DNA of 34,162 nt, from contig JAJDWF010000135.1 of the NCBI GenBank assembly GCA_022825745.1, positions 1-34,162 on the forward strand. The letters are read 5' to 3'. The notes below the pieces were generated by a model. The model searched no databases. It was not told the origin of the DNA and saw nothing but the letters and a program-made list of their open reading frames with translations. Each line of letters opens with the position of its first letter. Positions within the stretch are counted from its first letter, which is position 1. This document shows positions 17,554 through 25,653 of this stretch, one piece after another. The position numbers and the translations under genes are program-made. Source of the stretch: Dehalococcoidia bacterium. Lineage in GTDB: Bacteria; Chloroflexota; Dehalococcoidia; Lucifugimonadales; UBA3495.

Positions 17554-17843
17554 CACAGGTATCCCTCCTCATAGTCCAATCTCTCTAATCTGGTAGCTTT
17601 TCGCGCGCTGATGATGCGCCCCGGCAGTTCGCCGATTATTGGATGTGTTTCCGGCCAAGTATGAACTACCAGCAGAGTAACGGATTGTACGCATCCAGTA
17701 GTTCGCCAACGTGATTCGTAAAGATAAGGGTCGGGTTGCGTTACAGCGAAGTGGTCGTAGAACACCCGCTGCGCTATTTCAAAGCCGACCTTGTGTTTGT
17801 CTTGGTTGATGCGGTCCTTGTCAGGGTCCCAAGTCCAACTCAA
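17553..17843 (-). CDS. brnT: BrnT toxin
   Basis: A 96-residue RelE-superfamily RNase toxin. The family pattern is complete: WTWDPDKDRINQDKHKVGFEIA at the N-terminus, RW in the middle, LLVVHTWPE, then RIISARKATRLERLDYEEG. BrnT toxins cleave mRNA and stop translation. The start is a TTG at 17843 with GGAGG 7 bases before it. brnT precedes brnA, the usual order. Residue-level oddity: the segment GCVQSVTLLVVHT is slightly different from the usual G-xxx-LVVVHT but no key residue appears lost. Confidence 0.93.
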   Translation of the reverse strand: MSWTWDPDKDRINQDKHKVGFEIAQRVFYDHFAVTQPDPYLYESRWRTTGCVQSVTLLVVHTWPETHPIIGELPGRIISARKATRLERLDYEEGYL

Positions 17844-17857
17844 AATACCGCCTCCAC

Positions 17858-17879
17858 GTAACTACAATATAGTAGTTAC
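17858..17879. promoter_or_regulatory. Palindromic operator of brnTA
   Basis: GTAACTAC-AATATA-GTAGTTAC is a perfect 8-bp inverted repeat around 6 bases. It covers the -10 region of the brnTA promoter and contains the stop codon of the preceding gene. Its position fits an autoregulatory site for BrnA's ribbon-helix-helix domain. Confidence 0.6.
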
Positions 17880-17898
17880 AAAGCTAAAGGGTTGTCAA
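17869..17898 (-). promoter_or_regulatory. brnTA promoter (TTGACA-18-TACTAT)
   Basis: On the minus strand a consensus TTGACA (17893-17898) and TACTAT (17869-17874) are separated by 18 bases, placing the start just upstream of brnT. The -35 lies inside the 3' end of the preceding gene. Confidence 0.6.
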
Positions 17899-19045
17899 GG
17901 TTTGACGGGCTTTCGCGGGCATGACTGCCTCTCCTTGCTGGTTTAGGGTTGCTGATTGCTTTGCCTACGGAACCATTCGATTGCTGCTGTCGTTCTTCCT
18001 GTTCTTCAAGGGCTTTTTGTTTCTGCAGCTCCCTGAGCTCTTGCTGCCGCCGCTCCCATTCTTGCTGTTCTTGCAACTGTTGCTGTTCTCGGTTGACAAA
18101 GTAACACCCGCCCTGCTGGCATCGGTCGGGATAAAAGCACTCCCGGTCAGGTTTGTTAGGACACATCACCCTCTCCGCCTCTTCCAGGCAGGCAGGACAG
18201 TGATTGGTTTCTCGGTAATCTAGGTATTCCCCGTGGGTTATGCAGTAGCGAGTGGCGCATTTTTCGCAAGGACCGTACTCGTGTTTCTCAGTCCTAAAGA
18301 GATTGAACCTGTCGTGGAATGGGTCCACGTACAGGAACCAGTTACCTTGAATCTGGTTGCAGCTAGTGCAGACGTTTGCCAAGTACTTGCCCTCGGCGGT
18401 TGCGCTGTATCTCCTCTGTAGCGTCACGCCGTTAGCTTGCGCAAACGCTATCTCCTCCGTGGTGAAGAAGTCCTGCCATAAGTCTTCCCCGTCTTGATGC
18501 CCTATCGCTACGTTAACGTTCTGACCGCAATTCCAGCAGTCCGTAGTCCTGATTGTTATCGTCCTCAGCGGTAGTGGAGTTCCACACTCCCTACATGGAG
18601 GCTTCCGGCACAACAGGTTGTGGGCGTCTATACGGATTCGCCCGGCAGCGAGTTCCCGTATTCTCGCTTGTACTGTCAGAGCAGCGTCCAGTGCCCTGTT
18701 CCTTCTCCTGCCGGCGAATTCCCTTTCCGCCCGGAGATATACCTCAACTATCTCTATGCCATTGGCCAGAGCGTACTCGTGGACGTTGCTCTCGGGGGCG
18801 TGGCTGTCCACAACCTCGATAAATCTTAGTGGGTTTCCGTCCTGGTCGAGTAGGCTGAGATCGGGCCGTACTGTTCCGATACGCTTTTCTCTGTGAACGC
18901 CAGCAACTCTCTCAACCAAATTGATCGTCAGTTCCTCGGAACACTGGTTGCAGTTCCCGACAGCTTCAAGAGACCCGCCCAGGTTGTCGATTACCAGCTT
19001 CTCAATTACGGAAATTGCCTGTTGATGGGGTGTCGGTTGTGGCAT
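17876..19045 (-). CDS. Cysteine-rich protein with possible nuclease core, unknown function
   Basis: A 389-residue protein not assigned to a family by me. Cys32/Cys35 come first, then a segment 58-81 (TVRPDLSLL ... LRFIEVVDSH) with the D-x(14)-E-V-V spacing of PD-(D/E)XK nucleases such as CoiA-like domains (Asp62, Glu77). From 146 to 314 there are many CxxC-type pairs (C151/154, C170/173, C226/229, C260/263, C283/286, C295/303, C309/314), i.e. several zinc ribbons. Residues about 318-355 are Gln/Glu-rich and probably coiled-coil, and the tail is basic. Start supported by AGAGGA. It sits directly upstream of brnTA. Role unknown; nucleic-acid binding likely by inference. Confidence 0.75.
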   Translation of the reverse strand: MPQPTPHQQAISVIEKLVIDNLGGSLEAVGNCNQCSEELTINLVERVAGVHREKRIGTVRPDLSLLDQDGNPLRFIEVVDSHAPESNVHEYALANGIEIVEVYLRAEREFAGRRRNRALDAALTVQARIRELAAGRIRIDAHNLLCRKPPCRECGTPLPLRTITIRTTDCWNCGQNVNVAIGHQDGEDLWQDFFTTEEIAFAQANGVTLQRRYSATAEGKYLANVCTSCNQIQGNWFLYVDPFHDRFNLFRTEKHEYGPCEKCATRYCITHGEYLDYRETNHCPACLEEAERVMCPNKPDRECFYPDRCQQGGCYFVNREQQQLQEQQEWERRQQELRELQKQKALEEQEERQQQSNGSVGKAISNPKPARRGSHARESPSNLDNPLAL

Positions 19046-19149
19046 TGCCCGTCCTCTGGTTCTTGATTATGCCAGCTTAGAAAAAGTGCGACAGTCGGCG
19101 ATTTTTTGTCATCACAGAAAATCCCGCCCATCCCGTTCGTTGATGTGAA

Positions 19150-20241
19150 TTAAGCCACTGCCGGCAGCAGCGCCTTCAGCTCCGGCATCACCTCGGCCGC
19201 AAACAGGCGCATGCTGGACTCGGCCATGTCGTAGGGCATGGCGGCGTAGCTGAACGCGCCTACGTAGGTGTCGTGGCCGGTGCGCTCGCGTATCTGCAGG
19301 ATCTTGTCGTAGCATTGCTCCGGCGTGCCCCACACTTGCAGGTCCACGAAAAAGTCCACCACCTCGTCGTCGCCGTAGTCAATCATCTTTTCGGCGACCT
19401 TGCCGTAGTATTCGTAGCCCCGAATGTCCTTGTGGTGATCGGCCTTGAACTGGTAGTGGTCCATGACGGTGTGCCAGTAGCCGCCGATGTAGCGGCGGGC
19501 CATGTCGCGGGCGTAGTCGGCGTCCTCGTGACAGAAGGTCCAGCAGGCGACGACGGGGGCCGGCGGCGCGCTGTCATTATCGGTTCCCTGATGGCTTTCG
19601 TCCCACGCGGTGCGGTAGTTGGCCAGGTCCCGCTCCACCTCGTCCCACGGCTTTTGCGGGATCACCAGCATGCCGACGCCGAGTTGGGCCATGATGCGGC
19701 TGCTCTCCGGCGAGATGGCGGCGGCGTAGGTGCGGTCGCGGAAAGTGCGGAACGGATTGGGCCGGATCTCCCGTCGCGGCTGCTTGATGTACTCGCCGTC
19801 AAACTCGCAGAAGCCCGACTCCAGGCCGGCCAGCAAGCACTCGGCCGACTCGATGAATCGGGTGCGCGACTCGTTCATATCCACGCGGAAGCCGTCGTAC
19901 TCCACCTTGGCCAGCCCGCGCCCGACGCCCAGGATGAACCGCCCGTCGCTGAGGTTGTCCAGCATGGACACCTGCTCGGCGACGCGCATGGGGTCGTGCC
20001 ACGGCAGGACGCACACCATGCTGCCGAGTTTCATGTAGGTGGTGCGGCCGGCCATGTAGGTCAGGAACTGCAACACGTCGGGGCACATCGTATAGTCGGT
20101 GAAGTGGTGCTCCACGCCCCAGATGGACTGGAACCCCAGCGGCTCGGCCAGGTCGGCCAGCCGCAATTCCTCACGGTACACCCGATAGTCGGAGGCGGAC
20201 TTGGCCGGGTTCTGAAAGATGGTGGCGGTTCCGACGTGCAT
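19150..20241 (-). CDS. Luciferase-like flavin-dependent oxidoreductase
   Basis: A 363-residue LLM-class TIM-barrel protein. FQSIWGVEHHFTDY near residue 40, LGSMVCVLPWHDPMRVAEQ, LDNLSDGRFILGVGRGLAKVEYDGF and the C-terminal YAAMPYDMAESSMRLFAAEVMP are characteristic of bacterial-luciferase-like monooxygenases that use FMNH2 or F420. Substrate unknown. The start at 20241 has GAGGGC close upstream; a much longer frame reaching 20772 only reads the neighbouring gene in a shifted frame. It lies 53 bases behind a second LLM gene on the same strand, so they probably form an operon. Confidence 0.93.
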   Translation of the reverse strand: MHVGTATIFQNPAKSASDYRVYREELRLADLAEPLGFQSIWGVEHHFTDYTMCPDVLQFLTYMAGRTTYMKLGSMVCVLPWHDPMRVAEQVSMLDNLSDGRFILGVGRGLAKVEYDGFRVDMNESRTRFIESAECLLAGLESGFCEFDGEYIKQPRREIRPNPFRTFRDRTYAAAISPESSRIMAQLGVGMLVIPQKPWDEVERDLANYRTAWDESHQGTDNDSAPPAPVVACWTFCHEDADYARDMARRYIGGYWHTVMDHYQFKADHHKDIRGYEYYGKVAEKMIDYGDDEVVDFFVDLQVWGTPEQCYDKILQIRERTGHDTYVGAFSYAAMPYDMAESSMRLFAAEVMPELKALLPAVA

Positions 20242-20294
20242 GATGCCCTCGTTTTCCAGGCGTATTTGACCTTGCAATTGCCACGATTGTGGAG

Positions 20295-21353
20295 TTACAG
20301 AGCAGCCCGCACCTTGTCCGGCGCGCAGGCGTGCATCACGGCTTGGGTGGACGCGATCTGCGGCCTGGCGGCGATGACGCGCACCAGCGCCACGTCCAGA
20401 CCCTCGGCCAGCTTGGCGAAGGCGGCGGCGGCTCCGTCGGGCTTGCCGTAGTAGCCGACGGCCAGCAGGGCCTCGGAGGGGTAAGCGTCGGCCACGGCGT
20501 CCATGTCGCCGCCCTCGCGTCGGATGGCGTCGGCGCCGGCCAGTTCCTCGGTGTAGCCCATGCGCTCGAAGTGGGCGCGGTAGCCGAACTGCCGCTCGCG
20601 GTCGGTGGGCACGGCTGCGCCCAGCGGGTAGCCCAGGCAGTTCTTGGCGAAGGAGCGCCGGGCAACCTCCTCGTCGTCGTCCACGCAGATGCGGATGTAC
20701 TCGACGACCTTGACTTCCGACGGGTCGCGGCCCACGCGCTCCGCGCCCTCGGCGATGCGGTCCCGGCTCCACGCAATCTGCTCAGGCGTACACCAGTTGA
20801 GGCAAACGCCGTCGGCAATCTCGCCGGCCAGCCGCAGCATCTCGGGGCCCAGCGTGCCCAGGTACACCGGCGTGTTGGGTGCGGGCCGGATGGCCATGCG
20901 GATGTTGTTGTAGTTGATGTACTCGCCCTGGTGGGACACCCGCTCCCCGTTGACCAGTCCCTTGATGGTGGTCAGGTAGTCGCGCATGAGGTTGAGGGCG
21001 GACACCCGGGGGAATCCCAAATCCCGGCGGTTGGCGGGACGATATGCGCTGCCGGCGCCGATGCCCATGATGAATTTGCCGCCGGTCTGCTGGCTCAGCG
21101 TGCCGCCGGACATGGCGAACCCGATGGGCGTGCGGTACATCACCGGCGAAACGCCGATGCCGGTGGTCAGGCCGCCGTCAACCACGTCGCAACTGGCCTG
21201 CCAGCGTCGTGCGCACACCTGGAAGGAGTCGGTGCCGATGTTCTCGGGCGTCCAGATGCTCTCATAGCCCAGCTCCGCCGCCTCGCGGGCCAGGTTCGCC
21301 TGGTCGTCCCAGTTCATGCCCAGGGTGTGGTCCAGTCCGACGCCGATTTCCAT
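20295..21353 (-). CDS. LLM-class flavin/F420-dependent oxidoreductase
   Basis: A 352-residue luciferase-like TIM-barrel enzyme: GVGLDHTLGMNWDDQANLAREAAELGYESIWTPE at the N-terminus (positions 4-37), then GTLSQQTGGKFIMGIGAGS, GRVSHQGEYINYNNI-like segment and TPVYLGTLGPEMLRLAGEIADGV. That last block is typical of F420-dependent members, but cofactor cannot be settled by eye. GGAGG precedes the ATG. It is clearly diverged from the downstream LLM gene. A 29-bp inverted repeat of the ATTCC...GGAAT type lies 29 bases upstream of the start. Confidence 0.92.
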   Translation of the reverse strand: MEIGVGLDHTLGMNWDDQANLAREAAELGYESIWTPENIGTDSFQVCARRWQASCDVVDGGLTTGIGVSPVMYRTPIGFAMSGGTLSQQTGGKFIMGIGAGSAYRPANRRDLGFPRVSALNLMRDYLTTIKGLVNGERVSHQGEYINYNNIRMAIRPAPNTPVYLGTLGPEMLRLAGEIADGVCLNWCTPEQIAWSRDRIAEGAERVGRDPSEVKVVEYIRICVDDDEEVARRSFAKNCLGYPLGAAVPTDRERQFGYRAHFERMGYTEELAGADAIRREGGDMDAVADAYPSEALLAVGYYGKPDGAAAAFAKLAEGLDVALVRVIAARPQIASTQAVMHACAPDKVRAAL

Positions 21354-21381
21354 TGTGGTTCCTCCTGCCTGCTATTTAAGT

Positions 21382-21410
21382 CGTCATTCCGGCGAAAGCC
21401 GGAATCCAGA
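21382..21410. repeat. ATTCC-type dispersed inverted repeat, copy A
   Basis: ATTCCGGC-GAAA-GCCGGAAT is a perfect 8-bp stem with a 4-base loop (21386-21405), flanked by CGTC on the left and CCAGA on the right. The same skeleton recurs at 28091. It resembles the widespread dRS3/REP-like palindromes of bacterial genomes. Confidence 0.75.
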
Positions 21411-21464
21411 AACTCATAAGGGGTCGGCCGGATTGTATCACGCAGAGTTTTCTCTCCCGAAGTC

Positions 21465-21746
21465 CTACCCAACCAACGGCTCGACGGTGCTGACATCGGT
21501 AACGTCCCTGGCTACGTCGAGGTCGTACATTTTTTGGAGATTCAGCCAATACTCCGGCGTCATCCCCAAAGCCTTCCCGATCCTCAACGCAGTGTCTGCT
21601 GTGACCGAACGGTTGCCGCGTACTATCTCGTTAATGCGGCGCGGCGGCGCGCCGATGGCCTTGGCCAGACGATACTGGGTGATGCCGAGCTCATCGAGTA
21701 TCTCCAACAAATGTTCCCCAGGATGGATCGGAGTGATATGTGACAT
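21465..21746 (-). CDS. higA: HigA-type antitoxin (module 1)
   Basis: A 93-residue HigA antitoxin: IHPGEHLLEILDELGITQYRLAKAIGAPPRRINEIVRGNRSVTADTALRIGKALG is the Xre-type HTH of this family (positions 5-59), followed by PEYWLNLQKMYDL. It would bind HigB and the promoter. GAGGGTG lies just before the ATG at 21746; an alternative ATG at 21761 overlaps the higB stop (TAATG). Toxin first, antitoxin second, as usual for higBA. Confidence 0.93.
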   Translation of the reverse strand: MSHITPIHPGEHLLEILDELGITQYRLAKAIGAPPRRINEIVRGNRSVTADTALRIGKALGMTPEYWLNLQKMYDLDVARDVTDVSTVEPLVG

Positions 21747-21760
21747 TATTCGCACCCTCA

Positions 21761-22057
21761 TTAGTGGTAATCGGTGATCTCTATCTGGGTCGCTCCTTCG
21801 TCAGTCCAGCGGAAGCATACGCGCCACTGGTCGTTGATCCGGATGCTGTACTGTCCTTCACGATTGCCTCTGAGCCTTTCCAATCGGTGGGAGGGTGGCA
21901 ATCGCAGGTCGGACAGTCTTTCCGCAGCGACCACTCTCTGAAGCCGCATCCGAGCCCTCCGCTGAATGTCCTGGGGAAGATGGCGAACCGCCAGGCCCCG
22001 AAATACTCGTTCGGTATCGTTGTCGAAGAATCTGCCCACAGCAATATGATAACGCAT
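21761..22057 (-). CDS. higB: HigB-type RelE-fold toxin (module 1)
   Basis: A 98-residue HigB toxin. The C-terminal signature RLERLRGNREGQYSIRINDQWRVCFRW ... ITDYH (residues 65-98) is diagnostic; HigB cleaves mRNA on the ribosome. The N-terminus here, RFFDNDTERVFRG, differs from the common start but keeps the helix pattern RARMRLQRVVAAERLSDL. I place the start at 22057; much longer frames reading back to 23062 run antisense through the MFS gene and are rejected. The divergent MFS gene shares the 64-base intergenic region. Confidence 0.9.
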   Translation of the reverse strand: MRYHIAVGRFFDNDTERVFRGLAVRHLPQDIQRRARMRLQRVVAAERLSDLRLPPSHRLERLRGNREGQYSIRINDQWRVCFRWTDEGATQIEITDYH

Positions 22058-22080
22058 TGCGATAATAGCGCCAATCCCGG

Positions 22081-22089
22081 TGCTATAAT
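22081..22089 (+). promoter_or_regulatory. Extended -10 promoter of the MFS gene
   Basis: TGCTATAAT is a perfect extended -10, 32 bases before the TTG start at 22122. CGGTG (22078-22082) and CACCG (22090-22094) flank the TATAAT as a small inverted repeat, a possible operator in the region shared with higBA. Confidence 0.5.
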
Positions 22090-22121
22090 CACCGCCGTTT
22101 TGCGAGGGAGGGTTCAACCAG

Positions 22122-23399
22122 TTGGCCGGATTGGTCAGGAACACGGGGCTGGGCGGGCGAGCGAGCGACACCTTTGGCTCGTTCCGAACCCGCGACTTTT
22201 CGCTGGTATGGGTGTCGGCGAACATCGCTATGGTGGGGCGGCAGATGGAGGTCATCGCCGTGCTGTGGCTGGTGCTGGAGCTGACCGGCGACCCGCTGCT
22301 GGTGGGGCTGGCCGGCGGCTCGGCCCTTGGCCTGGCTTTCCTGTCCGTGTTCGCCGGCGCAGTGGTGGACCGGCTCCCGCGTCGCCTGCTCATGGCGGCA
22401 GGGCAGTTCATCGCTGCGGCGCTGGCATTCCTCCTGATGGCGCTATTCCTGGTGGAAGGCCTGAAGGTCTGGATGATCTTCGTGATCATCATCGGCGGCG
22501 GCGCCTTCCGCACCATCGAACTGCCGGTCACCAACGCTCTGCTGATCGACACCGTTCCACGCGAGCGTCTCACCAACGCCGTGGCGATGCTGGGATTCGG
22601 CCAGAACCTCACCCAGTTCATCGGGCCGATTGCGGCCGGTTTCCTGTACACGCCCCTGACGCCGGCCGGCCTGTTCGGATTTATCGGCGCACTGTACGTA
22701 GTTGGCGGCGTAATGGCCCTGATGGTGCGGACGCGCAACCTGACCGTGGGCGGCACCACGCCGCGCCAGGTGATTATCGGCGTCGCCGCCGGCCTGCGCC
22801 ACGTCTGGCAGCGCAAGGAACTGTTCATGGCATTGCTCATCGCCGCCATGTACAACGTCACCGGGTTCCCCTTCACCACCGCGCTCATGCCCATCTTCGC
22901 CCACGACACCCTCATGGGGGGCGTCGAGGCCCTGGGGCTGCTCAACGGAGCCATGGGCGCCGGGGCGGTGCTGGGCGCGCTGGTGGTGGCCGGCCTGGGC
23001 AACGTGCGGCGGCAGGGCTGGTGGCTGGTCTGGGGGGTCAACGGCGGCTGGCACGGCTCCATGATCCTGTTCGCCGTCGCCGTGATGATCCTGCCCGGCC
23101 TGCTCCCCTACGGCGCGGTGCTGGCCGTGGCCATGGCCATCAAGGTGCTCACCGGCATCGGCCGCTCCGTGTCGCTGGTGCTGGTGATGACCGTGCTGAT
23201 GGGCAACTCAGACCCGGAGTTCCGCGGACGCATGGGCGGCATGCGCGTGCTGGCGATCCAGGCCCACTTCCCCGCCAGCGCCCTCAACGGCTGGATGGTA
23301 ACGCAGATCGGCGCGCCCCTGACCGCCCTCTCCCTGGGCATTGCCGGCTCCGTAGCCGTGTTCCTTTGCCTGCTCTCCCGCCGCCTGCGGGAGGCGTAG
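22122..23399 (+). CDS. MFS transporter (EntS/DUF894-like)
   Basis: A 425-residue polytopic membrane protein with about 12 hydrophobic segments. FRTRDFSLVWVSANIAMVGRQMEVIAVLWLVLEL at the N-terminus (21-54), RLPRRLLMAAGQ in the loop after helices 2-3, and GLLPYG and PEFRGRMGGMRVLAIQ in the C-terminal half match the enterobactin-exporter-like MFS group. It probably exports a small molecule by proton exchange; substrate unknown. The start is TTG at 22122 with GGGAGGG 9 bases upstream. It is divergent from higBA module 1 and upstream of the DUF262 gene by 83 bases. Confidence 0.9.
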   Translation: MAGLVRNTGLGGRASDTFGSFRTRDFSLVWVSANIAMVGRQMEVIAVLWLVLELTGDPLLVGLAGGSALGLAFLSVFAGAVVDRLPRRLLMAAGQFIAAALAFLLMALFLVEGLKVWMIFVIIIGGGAFRTIELPVTNALLIDTVPRERLTNAVAMLGFGQNLTQFIGPIAAGFLYTPLTPAGLFGFIGALYVVGGVMALMVRTRNLTVGGTTPRQVIIGVAAGLRHVWQRKELFMALLIAAMYNVTGFPFTTALMPIFAHDTLMGGVEALGLLNGAMGAGAVLGALVVAGLGNVRRQGWWLVWGVNGGWHGSMILFAVAVMILPGLLPYGAVLAVAMAIKVLTGIGRSVSLVLVMTVLMGNSDPEFRGRMGGMRVLAIQAHFPASALNGWMVTQIGAPLTALSLGIAGSVAVFLCLLSRRLREA

Positions 23400-23482
23400 C
23401 GCTATGGCGTCGTTGACCGGCACTGCAAAAGGGCAATACAATCAAGTTGGCCGTCCGAATGACAGGACGCCCAGGAGGTAAA

Positions 23483-24640
23483 ATGGTTGCTGCCACAGAT
23501 TTGGAAGCGGAAAGCGGCGACGGCCGGGTCGCCGATACAGACTTCGACAACGACACCACCGACGGCCCTCTGAGTGATGCCGCAAGCAATGTTGACGACG
23601 ATACGGAAAGGGATGATATCGAAGAAGACGTTAGCTACCGTATCGCCAGCTACGGCGTGGATTTTGACGTGGCGGGTTTAGTGCGTCGTATGAACGAGGG
23701 GGACATTTTCGTACCTGATTTCCAGCGCGGGTTCGTATGGACACAAAAAGAGGCATCGCAATTTGTCGAATCTCTGCTGCTGGACCTGCCAGTGCCCGGG
23801 ATATTCCTCACGTTGGAACTCGACACAGAAAAGATGATGGTAGTTGACGGACAACAACGCTTAAAAACGTTGCAGTATTTCTACGCCGGCAAGTTTGAGG
23901 AAAGTGACCGTCCCTTTGCTCTGCAAGGAGTCGCGCCGGCATTCGCCGGCAAGCGATACACCGACTTGCGCGAGCCGGACCGACGCCGGCTCGATAATTC
24001 GCTCTTTCATGCTACTGTCACCCGCCAGCTTTTCCCTGAAGAAGGAATGAGCAGCGTGTTTCACATTTTCCAACGTCTGAACACCAGCGGGCGACGCTTG
24101 TCGCCACATGAAATACGGCAGGCAATTTACCGAGGAACGTTATTGGACTGTATCAGAATGCTCAACGGCAATGACAATTGGCGTGCCTTGTTTGGCCGTG
24201 TCAATCCTCGCCAAAAAGACCAGGAACTGATTCTCCGGTTCTGGGCTATGTATTTGAACGGAGAGAGATACACCGCGCCAATGGTGGCGTTTCTCAACGG
24301 GTTTGCCGAGGAACATCGCAACCCAAGCGAAGAATTTTTACAGCAAGGGCAGTCGATGTTCGCTGAGGTAGTGGCAGCATTCAACGACGCTTTGGGCATA
24401 AGGGCGTTCCGAACGAGTGCGAGTCGCCAACTGAATGCTGCCGTCTTTGACTCAATGGCGGTCGGTCTTGCCCGGCGCATAAAGCGGAATGGCATTCCTG
24501 GAAACCGTGCGTTGAAGGACGCTACAGATGCGCTCCTCAAAGACGCGGAATATCTCGATAGCGTTTCCGGCGGAACAGCGCAACCGGCCTCGGTGCAGAC
24601 GCGCATTGCAAAAGCGACCGAGATTTTTAGAGGCTTATAG
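23483..24640 (+). CDS. DUF262-domain protein (candidate defence nuclease subunit)
   Basis: A 385-residue protein. An acidic, low-complexity N-terminus (about 50 residues) precedes the DUF262 core: FVPDFQRGFVWTQKEASQFVESLLLDLPVPGIF and the hallmark VVDGQQRL (Asp122-Arg126), a ParB/Srx-like fold that in GmrSD-type proteins handles nucleotide hydrolysis and modified DNA. FQRLNTSGRRLSPHEIRQAIY is the second conserved block. The DUF1524 nuclease domain often fused behind DUF262 is absent. AGGAGG lies just before the ATG at 23483. The next gene, a HEPN protein, starts 1 base after the stop, so the pair is one unit. Confidence 0.92.
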   Translation: MVAATDLEAESGDGRVADTDFDNDTTDGPLSDAASNVDDDTERDDIEEDVSYRIASYGVDFDVAGLVRRMNEGDIFVPDFQRGFVWTQKEASQFVESLLLDLPVPGIFLTLELDTEKMMVVDGQQRLKTLQYFYAGKFEESDRPFALQGVAPAFAGKRYTDLREPDRRRLDNSLFHATVTRQLFPEEGMSSVFHIFQRLNTSGRRLSPHEIRQAIYRGTLLDCIRMLNGNDNWRALFGRVNPRQKDQELILRFWAMYLNGERYTAPMVAFLNGFAEEHRNPSEEFLQQGQSMFAEVVAAFNDALGIRAFRTSASRQLNAAVFDSMAVGLARRIKRNGIPGNRALKDATDALLKDAEYLDSVSGGTAQPASVQTRIAKATEIFRGL

Positions 24641-24641
24641 G

Positions 24642-25118
24642 ATGCAAAACCAAAGCCTCCAGAATCAATTGGCCGAAATCAACAGCCTTATCGCTATGGC
24701 CCCGGCAGATGACATTATGCGGATTCACTGGGGACGCTATATGTGCATTCTGGTTGCGGGATTTATGGAGAATGCTTTGCAAACGATTTACAGCGACTAC
24801 GTGGCAATTTCTGCAAATGACAACGTGGCCAGTTACGCCAACGCCCGAATCTTACGCATCCGCAATCCCAATGCCAGTACATTTATCGCCACAGCGCGAG
24901 CTTTCAATTCGATTTGGGGAGATGAACTCAGCTCTTTCATCAACGGTAATCAGCGTAAGGACGCTCTGGACGCTGTAATGAGTAACCGACATAGCGCTGC
25001 CCACGGTCGTCAGTCGACTATATCTGTAGAACAAGTATCGGCACATTTACCCAAATGTGTAGAGATAATTGACTTCATCGAAAGCCAATGCCTCGGTTCA
25101 CCACAATCTACTCCCTAG
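24642..25118 (+). CDS. HEPN-domain protein (RiboL-PSP-HEPN-like) paired with DUF262
   Basis: A 158-residue helical protein. RHSAAHGRQ gives an R-x4-H motif (Arg116, His121), the metal-independent RNase signature of HEPN domains, and IHWGRYMCILVAGFMENALQ matches the first helices of the RiboL-PSP/MAE_28990-type HEPN group. It begins 1 base after the DUF262 stop. A DUF262 sensor with a HEPN effector recalls abortive-infection systems; this is inference from family roles. Its DNA is less GC-rich than neighbouring metabolic genes, consistent with transfer. Confidence 0.85.
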   Translation: MQNQSLQNQLAEINSLIAMAPADDIMRIHWGRYMCILVAGFMENALQTIYSDYVAISANDNVASYANARILRIRNPNASTFIATARAFNSIWGDELSSFINGNQRKDALDAVMSNRHSAAHGRQSTISVEQVSAHLPKCVEIIDFIESQCLGSPQSTP

Positions 25119-25192
25119 GCGTACACCATTTCATCCAGAGACAACCCCCCATGATCGCTCCTATCCATTCACAACCGAAGGCGACATGCAGG

Positions 25193-25208
25193 CCTGGTAC
25201 GTGCCAGG
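25193..25208. repeat. Short palindrome before the small membrane protein gene
   Basis: CCTGGTACGTGCCAGG is a near-perfect 16-base palindrome ending 18 bases before the ATG at 25227. It could be an operator or a leader hairpin; no -10 element is clear here. Confidence 0.4.
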
Positions 25209-25226
25209 TCGCAAGGGAGATCACAC

Positions 25227-25652
25227 ATGAGCACTCAACGGCAGCCGCCTCGCATGTTTGGCGAATCGCTTACCAATTGGTGGGGCGGACTGCGAAAGAG
25301 AACCAAGGTCGCCGTCATTATCTTCGGAATTTTCATTTTGCTGGTCGCGATCAATCAGACACTGAGCAGTGGGCAAGGTTCGACTGCTGATCCCCGGCAA
25401 AATTATAGTGAGGTGACACCCGACGGCTCTGGAGCTCCTGAGTTTCAGGCTGGATGGGATGAAGTAATGCGTCTTAACCGAGCGGGTCAAGCGTATAGCT
25501 CCTGTAATGTGGTGCTACAAGCCGTCCGAAATCAAGGGGGCGTGTCTAACACTTGGTCAGCACTTGGCCACCAAACCGGCGGAGATGTCAGAACTACATA
25601 CGCTTTTTTCGCAGGCACAGTAGGTGCTTGCGAATATATCGCTGATCAGTAA
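25227..25652 (+). CDS. Small membrane-anchored protein, unknown function
   Basis: A 141-residue protein with a short cytoplasmic N-terminus containing WWGGLRKRTK, one membrane helix VAVIIFGIFILLVAINQTL (about residues 28-46) and an exported domain of roughly 90 residues. Two cysteines (SSCNVV and GACEYI) in that domain could form a disulfide. AGGGAG precedes the ATG. It follows the DUF262-HEPN pair by about 100 bases and may or may not belong to it. I do not recognise the family. Confidence 0.7.
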   Translation: MSTQRQPPRMFGESLTNWWGGLRKRTKVAVIIFGIFILLVAINQTLSSGQGSTADPRQNYSEVTPDGSGAPEFQAGWDEVMRLNRAGQAYSSCNVVLQAVRNQGGVSNTWSALGHQTGGDVRTTYAFFAGTVGACEYIADQ

Positions 25653-25653
25653 C

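Noticed and set aside
20242-20772. Long N-terminal extension of the luciferase-like gene at 19150
   Set aside because: It is an Arg/Gly-rich shifted-frame reading of the neighbouring LLM gene; the conserved protein begins at 20241 with a ribosome-binding site.
22058-23062. Long N-terminal extension of higB module 1
   Set aside because: Antisense to the MFS gene and Ser/Pro/Arg-rich; the HigB fold begins near 22057.
21740-23416. 558-codon + strand frame over the MFS gene
   Set aside because: Arg/Gly/His-rich shadow of the MFS frame at 22122-23399.
25088-25390. 100-codon + strand frame between the HEPN gene and the membrane protein
   Set aside because: Overlaps both genes in another frame and shows no motif.
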